Shown piece by piece: positions 1 to 11,582 of a DNA stretch of 64,000 nt (its first letter is position 1; each line of letters begins with the position of its first letter). The notes under the pieces are model-generated. The model worked only from the letters and a program-made list of their open reading frames with translations. It searched no databases and was not told the origin of the DNA. The stretch spans positions 124,001-188,000 of the forward strand of contig JASANH010000082.1 in the NCBI GenBank assembly GCA_030248295.1, given 5' to 3'. This DNA comes from Mesodorylaimus sp. YZB2_4. Lineage: Eukaryota > Nematoda > Enoplea > Dorylaimida > Dorylaimidae. Made by a program: the position numbers and the translations under genes.

Positions 1-1503
1 CGGCAAGCCTTGATTCCCTACAAAGAGAGGTGACTGCGCAAGCTACCACGTGACATTGGGTGGACTGATATGTGTGTTTGGTGTCAAAAGAGATCTCTGG
101 TGCCCGGACGTAATTCATATCGCTCTATTCGAGTAGTCTCGAGCCAGTGGCTCACAATCAGCACAAAGGTCTGCGCAAAGCGAAGATAGCACCTTTAAGC
201 TAGCTTGCTAAGCACAGATTCAATCCCGAAGAATCACATCTTGCATGCGCACGCGCACGTTGGTCTGGTCTTCGACGCGCAGGTCTATCGCTGGCTTCGC
301 ACTCTGGCCGACTCACCGTCAAGTGGCGGACCTCGAACACTACAGAACAGTCGTGACGGCCTCTCTCGTCTGGGGCGCTACATAAATGGGCGCTGATGAT
401 GGCTCGGGGCGGCCTCGGCCAAGGTGCCCCTAGTGGAGGTCAAAGGGAACCTGCCATGAGAGTTGGTCTCCGCTTGGCTGCTTATCATAATATGACTGCT
501 GGGCGGCTACAGGCAAAACGGGTGAGGAGAAAGAGCGGCCAGGACCAAGCCCGCAAAAATCAAAAAACCGAGGAGGTGGTTTGAATTTCCACGGGCTCAG
601 TGATTTCTGATTCTTACCCTCCCCGACGAGGTTTTAGGTATCGGCTCGGCCTCTGCAATAACAGAGCCAAAAAGGCCTTAACCAGAGACAGGTCGCTAGA
701 CCACGATCAAGCGGCATATATTAGTCAAGACGAGCCACACTAACGAGAAACTGCTAGGGAGCGCAGTGTTTCAACCAAGGCAAAAACCTGAACTGATGCT
801 TCTCTCAAATATCTACTCCGAGAGGTAACACTGCCCCCCCTCAGGCTACTTTCCTGGTCAGCAAGGTGCTATGACGAAAACATCGAAGCCATGACAATCA
901 AGTCGCATCGAGGTCAACACGTGTTCATGTTCACTGTACACACGCAGCCATGCATGACGGAACTGGACCACCCAGTTTGACGAACCTACTCAGCTCGGTG
1001 TTCTAACAAAGGTCATTCGAAAAATCTTACCAAACTCCGGCAAAGGCTCCTCCTCCAAATTAGCCGACGTCAAGTCCAATGCATTGCCCAACATGGAACT
1101 AATCAATCGATCCATATCCCGATTCTGCATGGCTCGCCCACTTCCTATTCCTTGATCGTTCTAAAATGACCGTGGTCACCACCGCGTCGGACACTTCGCT
1201 CGGCTAACTTACTCCGCGCAACATCTTTCACCAACTCGATCACGAAGTGCAACCTTCCTCCGTGTCTTCAACTTACTCAAAGACCAAGCCCGACATGTTT
1301 CCGTGCACCCAGGCCGCACCAAAACAAAGACCCTGCGGCGTGCGTCTGTCGGCCGACGCAAAGGCGCCGATGAAGAAGGCCGCCTCCAGCAGGCACTCAG
1401 GACATGGCAAAGAGTTTACATGGATCCCTCCTTGTTCGCTCGAACAGGTTGCCTTGTTCCAGTCGCCAGCTGCTTCCAAGTAGGATCTCGCCACAGGATC
1501 CCT

Positions 1504-3345
1504 GGGGGCCATCCATAAAGGTCGACCGCAGCCTAGGGGGGGAGGGGGTTGGCAAAAAGTGGTCAGCTGCGGGAGGGGGAGGGGGAGGGTTGGCGGCCAA
1601 TGGTCGACCGCAGCAAATTTTTAGACTTTTGATGACAAAAAACACCTTTTATCTTCACCAGTAGTGCGCGTTCAAACCTTCAAAACTTTTTGTCTTCTCT
1701 TCTCCTTGGTCGTTCATTCTCGATAATGCAATTTCGGCTTCATCAGGACTCTTATTTCCTACTGCAATGGCATCTGATCCGAAAGAGAAAAGTTCGGAGG
1801 CGATGGCTCAGCTGATTTAGGCGTTGATCCGCCTTTCTGGCCCGCAACCCTGACTGGAAGGCCGAGGTTCTATTCCGACGGAGGACGGCAGTTTAGTAGC
1901 TTGTCGTTGGCTTTGGACACCTGGCTCCGGGCGACACCACGTTACTGACAAACGCCCACCCAAGGAGTAGAGAATTTTAAGAAACTGTCTTCAAACACAA
2001 GTCGAGATGGTCCCTAAGCTAGCGATAAGCCTAAGCCCCCTCTCACCCAGTATGCCCTCGTGTTGAGGTGCTCCCAGTGAAGACACAGGGAACCTGCCAT
2101 GAGAGCTGGTCACCTCTAGGGATACGTCGGTATCACCTTTTTCCAGGATCGAGATCAGGGCAAGCCCGATCGGGATCGGGATTTTTTGTTTGAGGTCGAA
2201 CAGTTTGCACGCACGAACGAGATGAGTCTATTTTCCAGACCAAAGCTCACTTTAGTCATCCAGGTTTTTTATCAGGTCGAGTTTCAGTCATTATAAATAA
2301 GCTGAAATTGATGAGTACCGTATTTCCTCGAAATTCTCCCCGCGGGAGAAATTTTTTCAAATGGGTCGCAGACGGGGGAAGAATAATCAGAGGGGGGAGG
2401 ATTTCCAAAGGGGGAGAATATGTCGCGAACGCGAGCTAAGATCAAGGGCGTCACAGCCCAGGCATGTTGGGAAGGTGATGTGATGATGTAAAGATGGTGA
2501 TAGAAGATCATACTGTAGTGTAGTGTCGTTTTATGTGAAGCGAGTGTACGGTCGTTTATCAAGTACTCTATTGAAATATAACCTATATAAATCAAATCAA
2601 CGTGTGATTCTGTCGCCGCAACATCAATTTCCACTGCGCGATCAATCGACGACAGAATAAAGTTCAATCGGGGTCTAGACAGGGAAGAATAATCAGGGCG
2701 GGGGGGGGGGGGGGAGGATTTCGAGGAAATACGGTACATTCGCAGTTTCGATACGCGTCCAGCAAGGTCAGCCTAGGCTAATCGTAAGTAAAATTAGTGT
2801 TGCTATCATTGTCGATTTGAACCGATGTTGCTGTTGCCTCTTCATCGCTACTACTTCATGGCAGATATGATGGATCAGAGTGCACCTGCCATGCTTATGC
2901 ATATCATAGTTATTAGCAGAATCCCGATGCCTCAATGTCAGGAGCAGGATTGGGATCCCAACCTATCCCTCACAGCCGCGCTTATCATCTCATGACTGTT
3001 GGCCAGCTAATATGATTGCAAGTCCCTTAGAGAATTGAGCCGGCGCGGCCCAACCCGCAAAACTTTTAAAAAATATGGGGAAAAGTTTGTGGAGGCTTTT
3101 ACAAAATAGAAATCCGCTCCATACATCAAAAACGTCTTGTCTTCGAAGGAGCTGGCATCTTGTCGAGCTCAAGAAAGCATAAGATGAAACATTTCACAAA
3201 ACTGCGTTTGGAAGGGGGAGGGGGTCTGGCTGAAGTGGTCGACCATTTTTGAGGGGGGTTCGCGATAAGTGGTCGGCATGCGGTCAGGGGGGAGGGGGGT
3301 CAAAAAATCGAGATTTTGTGTGGTCGACCTTTATGGATGGCGCCC
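1504..3345. mobile_element. Region bounded by inverted 24-bp termini (CCATCCATAAAGGTCGACC type)
   Basis: A left arm at 1504-1527 containing CCATCCATAAAGGTCGACC is matched in inverted orientation by 3322-3345. Both arms are followed inwards by guanine- or cytosine-rich tracts and by further copies of the GGTCGACC core (about 1602, 3238 and 3322). Short termini of the form CCATCCATAAA next to long G or C tracts are a common look of non-autonomous DNA transposon ends in invertebrates; I cannot name the family. No transposase frame is visible between the arms. Either one 1.84 kb element, interrupted by the smaller element at 2315-2737, or two separate solo ends would explain the pattern. Confidence 0.5.
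2315..2737. mobile_element. MITE-like element with perfect 20-bp terminal inverted repeats
   Basis: The sequence GTACCGTATTTCCTCGAAAT at 2315-2334 is repeated exactly as its reverse complement at 2718-2737. Inside both ends the similarity continues into a pyrimidine-rich or purine-rich tract (a run of about 14 G just inside the right end). The 423-bp body has no plausible protein; the longest frame on the minus strand is simply the element read through. Size, perfect terminal repeats and lack of coding potential fit a miniature inverted-repeat transposable element. It lies between the inverted arms at 1504 and 3345, so it may be a nested insertion. Confidence 0.75.
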
Positions 3346-3746
3346 TGTGGGGGGAAGTGTCTGGAGGACCTAGTGATTGTGAGACGTGCCATTTTTTTCT
3401 CACCATTCAATGAAATGGCAAGAATTACATTCGAACGGACTCGACCATTCTCGCTGGTCAGAAGATGGTAACTTGCACAACCAGTCACGTGTCCATGACA
3501 AAAAACCGTCCACAACTCGCTGACGATTTCCCCAGCGCCTGGCGGGGGTCACCTCAAAATCGAAGTAACAGCACTTCGAATAGGCTCGATCACTAGTGCC
3601 ATCTCCGAGTGTCCAGTACCCGGATTACATATTTTTCACTTGACAATAAATATCCACATCCCACAAATAAACACTTTATCCCTATTAACTCAAAAAAACA
3701 CCAGATACCCAATATAAAATCAAAGCCACTTTCTAATCACAACACG

Positions 3747-6366
3747 TTACTTGGACGCCGCAGTCGCTTCGTCGAATCCTTTCTTTAACAACTCGAGAAT
3801 GAGTGGGTATGTTGGCACGTAATTTGTCTTTCCTTCAGCTTGCACCGATCGCGCGTACGCTTCCAAGGTGCCCCGCAATAACTGTAATCGATCCAGTTCA
3901 CTCCGATGATCTTCCAACCATTCTGAAACGAAACATACATTAACGAGCACACTCAGTTACTACCCCACGACCACATCTCCCAGCATGGAGCAGTACTCAC
4001 CAACATATCTCGTCAACGACCAACCAGCCGTCACATGTGGCGATTGCAGTTCCTTGGGACTTTGCGAAATGATCAATTGGATAACGATCGAATATGGAAC
4101 GTGAGACTTCTGGCCAGGCGTTGTCACTGTGCCAACGATTTCTTGCGGCGACTGGAACAGAAATGGCCTGAGTGACCGCAACCAAACGTACACTTCGCCT
4201 AAGTCATTCAAATGAGAGCATAACGGGTTGATGGCCATTTCCATCTGAGCAAAATCGGCCGCCAGTCGAAGTCGACCACCCTCGCCCAACGGGCGAACCA
4301 GGCTGGCGTGCAGAATGAACAAGCGACACGCCGTTCTGGCCACTTCCGTCGACAGTCCGTACACGAATTGAGCGCATTCGAATGGAGCCAAGTAGTCTCG
4401 CCAACTGCGGGCTATAAATTCTTGCAATTCTCGCATATACAGGGAACACTGCTGTTGCTGAGTCTTGTCCTTAGCATCGACATGGTAACTGAAGTCTTCG
4501 TGGTGCATGGTCACAATGATGGCCGACACAGCGTCCTCGATCGACCGCAACAAAGGCGAAACAGCGGCCGACATTAGGTTTTCCAAATTCGACAAAGACT
4601 CTTGGATGAATGGCGGAGGACTCGACGGAAGACGATTCAGTACGATGCAAGCTTGTGTACAGAAATAATATATGCCGTTCACAATCTCCACATTCCGTTT
4701 CTGCCCCGAGCTTGGATTGCCGATTACTTGACTGGCCTCGCCGTCGGTGCACAGCAGCTGCTCACATTTGACTCCGAACAGCTTGACCACTTTGCCGATG
4801 TTTCGACAAATTGATTCGAAAAGTTGCTGATCGAAGCTGGATGCATTCAGCTCTGTGCTGACGGCCTGAATGACGGCATCGATTTCGCTGATATGTGGAG
4901 CTGATGCAGTTTCGCCAGCTCCGATTCCACCGCCAATTGGAGCCGAGCTGGCAGAAAACGCCAAGTTGACGGAATCGAATAAGCGAGATAAGGATTTGCC
5001 GACGTATGCCGTCTCCAACGGACGAAGCGCCTCGCGCAGGACGACCCCGTCATCACCGACATCACTTTCCTTCAGTCGACGAAGGGCGTCCGTCATGGAG
5101 CGTAAAAATCGAGGATATTCAGATTCGAGTGTTTGCCGAACGATAGCATCTCCGCCCGATGCGCTCGTATCGCCGCCACCAGCTAACTTGCCTCGAATGG
5201 CTTCGTCGGCTAGCCGCGACCAAAACTTTTCATAGAAGTCATCTCCAATCCACTCGGTCAGCAATCGATGACTCGCCTGATCTCGTTTGCGCGCAGCCAC
5301 CGTTCGCAACACGTTCAACTGGGTGTCGAAACTGAGAAGTAATTCCACGAATCGGCCAACATCCGCCCATAAATTCGCTCGTACCAAAACCGATACCGAT
5401 ACTGAAGACGGCAAGGCAACGCCGCCTGGAGTGGGCGCACTAGACGAGCGGTCGTCTCCGGCGTGAGATGTCGGTGCTGTTGTACCAAAACTAGCTAAAC
5501 ATTGCTTAGTCTCGTCGATCATTGACTCCGTGAGGGCGCCGAGCTGTTCTTCGAGGCAATGAAGGTTTAGCAGCGACTGAAGAGCCGTACCGACCAGCGT
5601 GTGGTTTTGCGTCTTGAGTCCTTGTCGAAGAGTGGAACGAGACAAGTTAACGGTGTCATTGAACAGTTTCGGTATGGCCACAACTTCGCGTTCCACCACG
5701 TTGATGCCCCGTAGATCGATCTCATCGGTCAACTCCCTCAGTTCTTGAATATATTGAGACGACTTGGCGATATCCTTTGATCCACCGGCATTCAGACGAG
5801 ACATCAATTGCCAAACCCGAATTATAGACCGTAACAGGGTACATGTCTCGTGCAGACGTTCCAACTGACGAGTTCGTATGTCCGTTCGACGAAACAAGTC
5901 ATCCACGCGTTCTTTGGCCCTGAATGCACTGCCCTGAAGGCTGGCTACATGCTGGCTCAATGTTGCCAGAATATCTTCCAACGATTCGATACTTGTTGCT
6001 TGTGATAATAATTTTTCATGGTGAGCCGAAATCTGAAATTAGGGTGGTCATAGCACTGCTTTTCTTCTGCGCCTATCGGCATCACCTAAAGCCCACTCTA
6101 TGTCCTATGCGCCGCCTTTTGCGAGCAAGGCTTCCCCGGTAAAGAAGCTCTTCAATTTCAAATCCACTATGCGAACCCCGATCTCTCAGGAAGGCCTTTC
6201 AATAACTCACCTGATCCTTTAATTGTTTCTCCAGCTGAGTTGTCCCAGATGCCAACAACGACAATTGCTCAGCCACCGAAACACTACTGTCGACGAGCTG
6301 ACGTGCATACGCTTCCACATCGAAGCTAGGTTGCAGAAACTCTTCCATCAGATCTTTCGATTCCAT
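3747..6366 (-). CDS. COG5: Conserved oligomeric Golgi complex subunit 5
   Basis: Three exons on the minus strand: 6211-6366, 4001-6032 and 3747-3922, joined by GTGAGT...CAG introns, giving about 787 residues (human COG5 is a little over 800). The start ATG at 6366 opens MESKDLMEEFLQPSFDVEAY, the typical COG5 opening, followed by an N-terminal coiled-coil region (roughly residues 35-130: VAEQLSLLASG, ATSIESLEDILATLSQ). Family hallmarks follow: GTALQ, KKRD-type RKRDQASH, LYMRELQEFIARSWRDY, LVRPLGEGGRLRLAADFAQME. COG5 belongs to lobe B (COG5-8) of the COG tether, which captures vesicles for retrograde traffic within the Golgi. The middle exon of 2032 bp holds most of the protein. The nearest upstream gene lies several kilobases away. 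Confidence 0.95.
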
Positions 6367-7145
6367 GATCGTCGACCAATCGTGAAAGCCAAAGCCAAAG
6401 GCGATCGCAACTCGACACTAGTCGTAGTCGATCGGCGGATCTCGACGTGGCCTTGGATCACAGTTGCTGCGTGGGAGACGTTTATTTCAGAAGCGCGCGT
6501 ATTTTGAATGTGGTTGTAAACATTCACCATTACATAGTACAAATTATGGATGACATCAGACATTAGCATCTCTGTCACGTCACCAGACGGATATAAAGTT
6601 TCTGTTGTGCGGTTTTTTGTATGATCACCACGAATCGCTAACAATGGTAGGGCAATATGGTGGACCAGCAGATTCGAACACGAAGGAGTCTTACTAAAGC
6701 CCGCATACTACGATACTACGCGGAAATTTATTCCTTTTTGACCAACCGAGTGGATTGCAAGAACTAGACTGGCTTGGAAGTGCCCGAGTTTGTTAATGAA
6801 ACGGCTATTATGGTTAATCCGCACTTGTAATAAGGGTGTAAGGCTTCAAAGAGGTCCGACCCGAGGGCTATAAGTGTAGGCTTACAGGCTTCAGTGTCCG
6901 CTCTGTATCGTCCGAGAAAGCTGCTGCCCAGTTCAAAATGCCCTCATGTGGAAGTGCTCCTAGTATAAGACAGAATATTTTAAATTTTAGAAAACCAGTC
7001 CAGATTACGGATCCCCATTAAGCAAGCATGCATCATGCGTTGCATTTCCGCCAGCAGGGCGTTGGTCGCAAGTCCAACGGTAGAATGAATAGTTAGCCTG
7101 CGCCCTCCTGTTTTATGATGACTCCTTTGGCTCCAGTTGGAGTAG

Positions 7146-9054
7146 TATAAGGTGGTATATACGGGAGATAAACTCCATCTCTTTTCCTAATCGATCGATC
7201 ATCGATCTGTCCCGATCAGCCAATCACCAACCATCAATTTCCACCCACCCACCAACCGATCGACTGCCGACAGTACCTCCTAGCGAGGGAATTACCCTCG
7301 AAGGTGTCCTTCATCCATCAATACTGCAAAATCAGCCCGCGATCGATAAACCAATCGCTGGACACCATCATATTTTTCTGACAGGGAATACTACATAGTT
7401 CATTCTCGTGGGCTGTGTGGTTGTGACCTTCACCACTCACACTATCACTTTCGGTGGTCGTGGTCCAGCCAGTGGTTGCGAATTCGTGGACACGCACTGG
7501 TTTACAATGGAGTTTCTGAGGATGCTTGTCAAAAGTAGGTTTGGTTAGGTGGATTTGATCAGGAGGGTACTTTTTTATCTGAAGTACTCTTGACTGGCTG
7601 TGGACATTCTGATTGTGAGTTTCATTCATGTTCATTCAGCATGACAAGCGCACATGCAAACACGGTATGGCACGCTTTCGTCACCCTGCTCTGGAAACCC
7701 TACCATGGATGACTCGAGACTGCATGTAACCTATGGCATAGACTCCACTTCGCATTCGCAAGCTAACATGCTTATCAGGGCACGGAATCGTGTCCGCGTC
7801 ACTCCCATGACCCACCCTTCTTCTAGGAACCCAACAGTCACAACATGGACGGCCATGATCAATGCAAGCAATGATACGACACGCACAAGTTGTCACGATC
7901 GAGATCATTGGATGTCACATCGACGATCTAAGTATAGTCCAAGACACCCAATGGTCGACGGCGGAGTGACTCGATTTTGCTTTGCCTGTGTGTGCAGATT
8001 CGGTCGGTCTTGTCCGTATTCGATGCTTGACTGCTCAGGTTCTCATCGTAACGCACCAACGTCACGATGAGACCGGGGACGGCTTTGATACCTGAGGCGG
8101 GACCTGAAGGAGAGCTTTGTTACCTGAAAAGCAAACTCGATGAGTTAGAAGCGACAAGGGAGTGGAAGAGACCCAACTCACCTGGCCGAGCCCTGATTGT
8201 CGACCAGCACGTTCTAGATCAATCCAACAAGACCATACTCATCCGTCATGTGCCACTCGCATCTGAAGTCGGGCCTGAAAGTTAAGGCACTAGAAGTCAG
8301 TCTGAGTAAACGAGGCTTACCCCTGGTCTCGTCCGTCGCTCGTTGTATTCGACTTTCGATCCGATTGCCGCTTCGTCGGTTCTTTTTTCTTGTGTGACGT
8401 TGGCCTGATTAGGAGACCAGTTTCCAGCTGCACCACGGGGAGGTCGTCACATCGCAGCCATTCCGATACACAGACCCATCCGGCGTTGGCCGCGGCCAAC
8501 ATTCGTGGGCGACTGCAACGAGACCAGCCGGCGTGGGCAACAAGACCCACATTCGCTGGCAACTGGCTCACTGGCGATGGCAACGGACTGACAGGCGTGG
8601 GCAACAAGACCCACATTTGTGCAGCCAAGACCATCATTCGTGAACGAGCAGTCAATCGGAATGACAAGACACGGCCAGCAGCGCGCTTATATTTATTGGC
8701 TGCGGACGCAGTGTAAAGTGTTAACAGTACAGTGGGCCAGCGCGGGCAACGTAAAAAAACGAGAATGTACTCGTACCATACGCAGTGAGCTGCGAGGCCA
8801 GTGAGGAGAGGCGAGAATTCAGTATTCGTGCCAGAAAGATATGATGGTGTCCAGCGATTGGTTTATCGATCGTGGGCTGATTTGGCAGTGTTCGATGGAT
8901 AGGAGTGCACCTTCGAGCGATTCTCTCTCTAGGGCGCACCGCCTGCAGTCGATCGGTTGGTGGCTGGGTGGAAATGGTGGTCGGTGATTGGCTGATTGTG
9001 ACAGATCGATGAGGAAAAGAGGTGGAGTCTATCTCCCGTATATACCACCTTATA
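7146..9054. mobile_element. 1.9-kb fold-back element with long imperfect inverted termini
   Basis: The left arm begins TATAAGGTGGTATATACGGG (7146) and the right arm ends with its reverse complement (9054). The arms stay recognisably complementary for roughly 220 bp: for example CACCAACCATCAATTTCCAC near 7225 against the reverse strand near 8960-8990, and CGATCGATAAACCAATCGCTG near 7340 against 8850-8880. Divergence and small gaps suggest an old copy. TA is a possible target duplication. No transposase frame is visible in the interior. A fold-back or long-terminal-repeat MITE is the simplest reading. Confidence 0.7.
8448..8561. repeat. Left arm of a near-perfect 110-bp inverted repeat
   Basis: About 110 bp ending near 8561 recurs as its reverse complement at 9117-9228, apparently without mismatch over the core, from CGAATGTGGGTCTTGTTGCC to the CGATGT end. 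The spacer is about 555 bp. This arm lies inside the 7146-9054 fold-back element, while its partner lies outside it. The unit contains the small palindrome GTGGGCAACAAGACCCAC, which occurs a second time near 8600. Confidence 0.8.
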
Positions 9055-9116
9055 ACTATTACTGCTGGCATATAAGGTCTCGGGGCTCATGACAATTGAG
9101 TAAACTACAGTAAACC

Positions 9117-9228
9117 AGCGAATGTGGGTCTTGTTGCCCACGCCGGCTGGTCTCGTTGCAGTCGCCCACGAATGTTGGCCGCGGCCAACGCCGGATGGGT
9201 CTGTGTATCGGAATGGCTGCGATGTATA
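9117..9228. repeat. Right arm of the 110-bp inverted repeat
   Basis: This is the reverse-complement partner of 8448-8561. The high identity contrasts with the diverged arms of the surrounding 1.9-kb element, so this duplication looks younger, or it has been kept alike by gene conversion between the arms. Confidence 0.8.
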
Positions 9229-10201
9229 CGCAGTTTACTACGACCCTAGTAGAGCACGAAGAAACATGAAACTTCATGTTGTTGCAGCCTCCCATCGAAG
9301 ACCTACCTCCTGATCAAGGACATCAAGACGGCAAGAGCAACACTGCTCCCAATCAGTGATGATGCCAGAGCTGGACGAGGGATACTATTGACTTAATATT
9401 GTTCGATTACGACAATGACGTTGGTGGTGTTGCCACATGCGTAATATGATGCCTGGAATTGGTGGCATTTGGCCTGCACAGCCTATAGTATTGCATTGTA
9501 CATGTATTTCACGACGAGTGTTGCAGCTGTGATAGCCGCGTTGACAGCGTGGCATGTGCTATGACCGTCTTGACTGCCTTGGTAGCCAATCAGAGTCGGT
9601 AGTTCACGATATAACGTTACAGTGTGTCAGAACAAACATATGGCAAAAAATTTGATAATCCATGACCTTGCCAAAAGAAAATTTCCTCCCGCCTTGCACC
9701 CTCGAGTATTCGGATGACACATCATACCGCACACCACACATCTGAGGGAAACAGAACAAGCAGATGAGAAAATACTGCGCACAATCAACCTCTTTCAAGG
9801 CCCCTCGTCGTGACAAATGTCAGAAAACTAATCAATGCCAAATTTTGCCCCGATCATTCATTCCCTCATGCGTCAAAACTTCTTTATGTCAGTTTCTTAT
9901 GTCATTTTTTCTCCTTTACCTGGCTTTACCTAATATTTTCCGCCAGCGAGGTCGCACAGTGGGCTCGAAATAGTCAGGTCTTCTGGCGCCAGTCCTCATC
10001 TCTACTACAATCTCACCGCGGTAAAATTTAGGAAAGCAGCTGCGCCAGTCAGCTCGTGTTTATTTCAGTCAGACTACACCTCGGCTCCTCGCATCTGGCC
10101 GTGTAAGTTTAGGAGTAACCGCCGACTTTCGTATAGCAGCTAGCAAGTCGTATAGGTTTTACGGCCCACCTCGTGTTCAGTTGACCGAGGGGTTGTGCAG
10201 G

Positions 10202-10259
10202 GTAAGCTAATTGCGTTGGAAAACATTGTATGACCTGTTTTGTCACTCCATGCTTTCAG
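10202..10259 (+). other. Short intron in the 5' UTR of the LRR gene
   Basis: A CAG-G/GTAAGC donor at 10202 and a GCTTTCAG acceptor ending at 10259 bracket 58 bp immediately before the ATG at 10262. Removing it deletes an upstream in-frame ATG at 10250 and leaves the start two bases into the exon, which supports 10262 as the true initiation codon. Confidence 0.55.
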
Positions 10260-10261
10260 AA

Positions 10262-11461
10262 ATGGCCTCCCCGAGTCTCCTCTCATTGAGACTGGTTTTG
10301 GTTCTGATAGGCCTCCTCAAGGTGTCAGGACAGCATGGCTTGGCTAGCACTAGCTGCAGTCGTCTGCCCTCTGCGTGTTCGTGCGGCTTCAAAGTCATCA
10401 ACTGCACCAACGTGCCCAACTTGAACATGGAATCAATCGATCCTCTATATTTCCCCCACCTGATTTCCCTCCATTTGTCCGGAAACAAATTCGAGTACTT
10501 GGACGAGAATACATTTCACGTGCCCCCAGACGCTTCCTCGTGGAACCTGAAACAGTTGGACTTGTCCGGCAATGCCATAAGTGATATTCACGAGGAGGCG
10601 TTTGTGCACATGCCCAGTCTGGAAGAACTGAAACTGTCCAATAATCGAATCTCGTTTCGTCGCCGTCCATATTCCGCTGGTCATCGTGTCTGGAAAACTG
10701 GTCATTTCCTCGGTCCTATCTCACCGAGTCTAAGAATTCTCGAATTGAACAACGCATTTGATCAACAAGAAAGACGCGAATCGAGTCAGTTTTTACAAAA
10801 TCTGACATCGCTCTTGTTTTCGGATCGATTTATCGACTTGCAATACCTGCACTTGTCTCAGAACGACTTGACGTCTCTGCCGACTAATGCTTTTCAATAT
10901 ATGCCCTCGCTCCAATACTTGTATCTCTCCAATAACAGACTGTCCACTTTCCAAGTCGATGCCAACAGTGGCAAGGAGCTGGTCGAACTGAATCTTGAGT
11001 CCAACTATATGCAGGCCTTGGATGAGAATTTCATGAAAATGGTGGACGAGAAGAAGACTCTCAAGAAGGTCTTCTTGGGGAACAATCCATTTTTATGCGA
11101 TTGCCAATCCAAAAAATTTATCCAGTGGGTCAAAGCATCGGCTAAAATTCAAGACAAGGACTCGATGTATTGCTCCAGGGCCCTGCCGCGTCAATTCATC
11201 AATCGAAGTCTGATATCGTTGGAAGAAGATCAACTTCGATGCAGTGACAAAACAGCGGTCTACACGGCCGGAGTGTTCGCCTTGTGCTCAGTGGCGGCCA
11301 TTGGCCTGATCAGTCTTTTGTCCTGTATCGTCTACGCCAACAAGGCCTTCCTGTTCAGAACGGGAAATAGCATAAGGAATTGGTTGACCATGGCCAACTC
11401 TGGTGGATACGAGATCTTGGAATCGGGAAGGCCAGGCGTTGTGAAAGCGGAGGCAGTATAA
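10262..11461 (+). CDS. Leucine-rich-repeat transmembrane protein, trophoblast glycoprotein (5T4)-like
   Basis: One uninterrupted coding exon of 399 residues. It starts with a signal peptide (MASPSLLSLRLVLVLIGLLK) followed by a cysteine-rich LRR N-cap (CSRLPSACSCG). About eight leucine-rich repeats follow (for example LISLHLSGNKFEYL, LKQLDLSGNAISDI, LQYLHLSQNDLTSL), then an LRR C-cap with NNPFLCDC and two later cysteines. A single membrane span sits near residues 334-357, with a short cytoplasmic tail ending EAV. Length, the C-cap motif (GNNPFLCDC...IQWVKAS...KDSMYCS) and the single coding exon match the trophoblast glycoprotein group, which modulates Wnt signalling and adhesion in vertebrates. 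That role is only inferred here. Other small LRR receptors remain possible. A polyadenylation signal ATTAAA lies at 11577. Confidence 0.75.
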   Translation: MASPSLLSLRLVLVLIGLLKVSGQHGLASTSCSRLPSACSCGFKVINCTNVPNLNMESIDPLYFPHLISLHLSGNKFEYLDENTFHVPPDASSWNLKQLDLSGNAISDIHEEAFVHMPSLEELKLSNNRISFRRRPYSAGHRVWKTGHFLGPISPSLRILELNNAFDQQERRESSQFLQNLTSLLFSDRFIDLQYLHLSQNDLTSLPTNAFQYMPSLQYLYLSNNRLSTFQVDANSGKELVELNLESNYMQALDENFMKMVDEKKTLKKVFLGNNPFLCDCQSKKFIQWVKASAKIQDKDSMYCSRALPRQFINRSLISLEEDQLRCSDKTAVYTAGVFALCSVAAIGLISLLSCIVYANKAFLFRTGNSIRNWLTMANSGGYEILESGRPGVVKAEAV

Positions 11462-11576
11462 CGTTAGGACTGACTTGTATAATGCTTGTCAGGCTTTCTT
11501 TGACTGCCTCTCGTGGAAGCTTAGTAGTGCTATGGCTTGTATAAAGGCATTGAGTTTTGAGCTTTGATTTTACATT

Positions 11577-11582
11577 ATTAAA
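11577..11582 (+). terminator. Possible polyadenylation signal ATTAAA
   Basis: ATTAAA lies 116 bases after the stop codon of the LRR gene, within a small A/T-rich palindrome. Confidence 0.4.

Larger units (their letters stand above)
1..3746. other. Gene-free stretch with transposon-like repeats
   Basis: I see no exon with family similarity or a convincing splice-bounded frame in the first 3.7 kb. The part from 1 to about 1490 looks like ordinary unique non-coding DNA. From about 1500 to 3350 there are G-rich tracts and inverted repeats, annotated separately. The last 400 bases before 3747 would hold the 3' UTR of the minus-strand COG5 gene; no perfect AATAAA was found there on that strand. 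Confidence 0.6.
6367..10200. other. Intergenic region dominated by inverted repeats
   Basis: No exon is recognisable between the start of COG5 and the LRR gene. The first 780 bases after COG5 would hold its promoter and look unremarkable. From 7146 to about 9230 the sequence is a set of nested inverted repeats, annotated separately. The remainder to 10200 shows no feature I can support apart from the probable 5' UTR of the LRR gene at its right end. Confidence 0.6.

Noticed and set aside
1247-1664. Several overlapping short frames on both strands, one with a poly-Pro run
   Set aside because: They are read-through of G/C tracts and transposon-end sequence; no splice signals, no family similarity.
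2284-2739. Minus-strand frame of 151 codons
   Set aside because: It coincides with the MITE from end to end, including the G-run, and has no ATG-led conserved domain.
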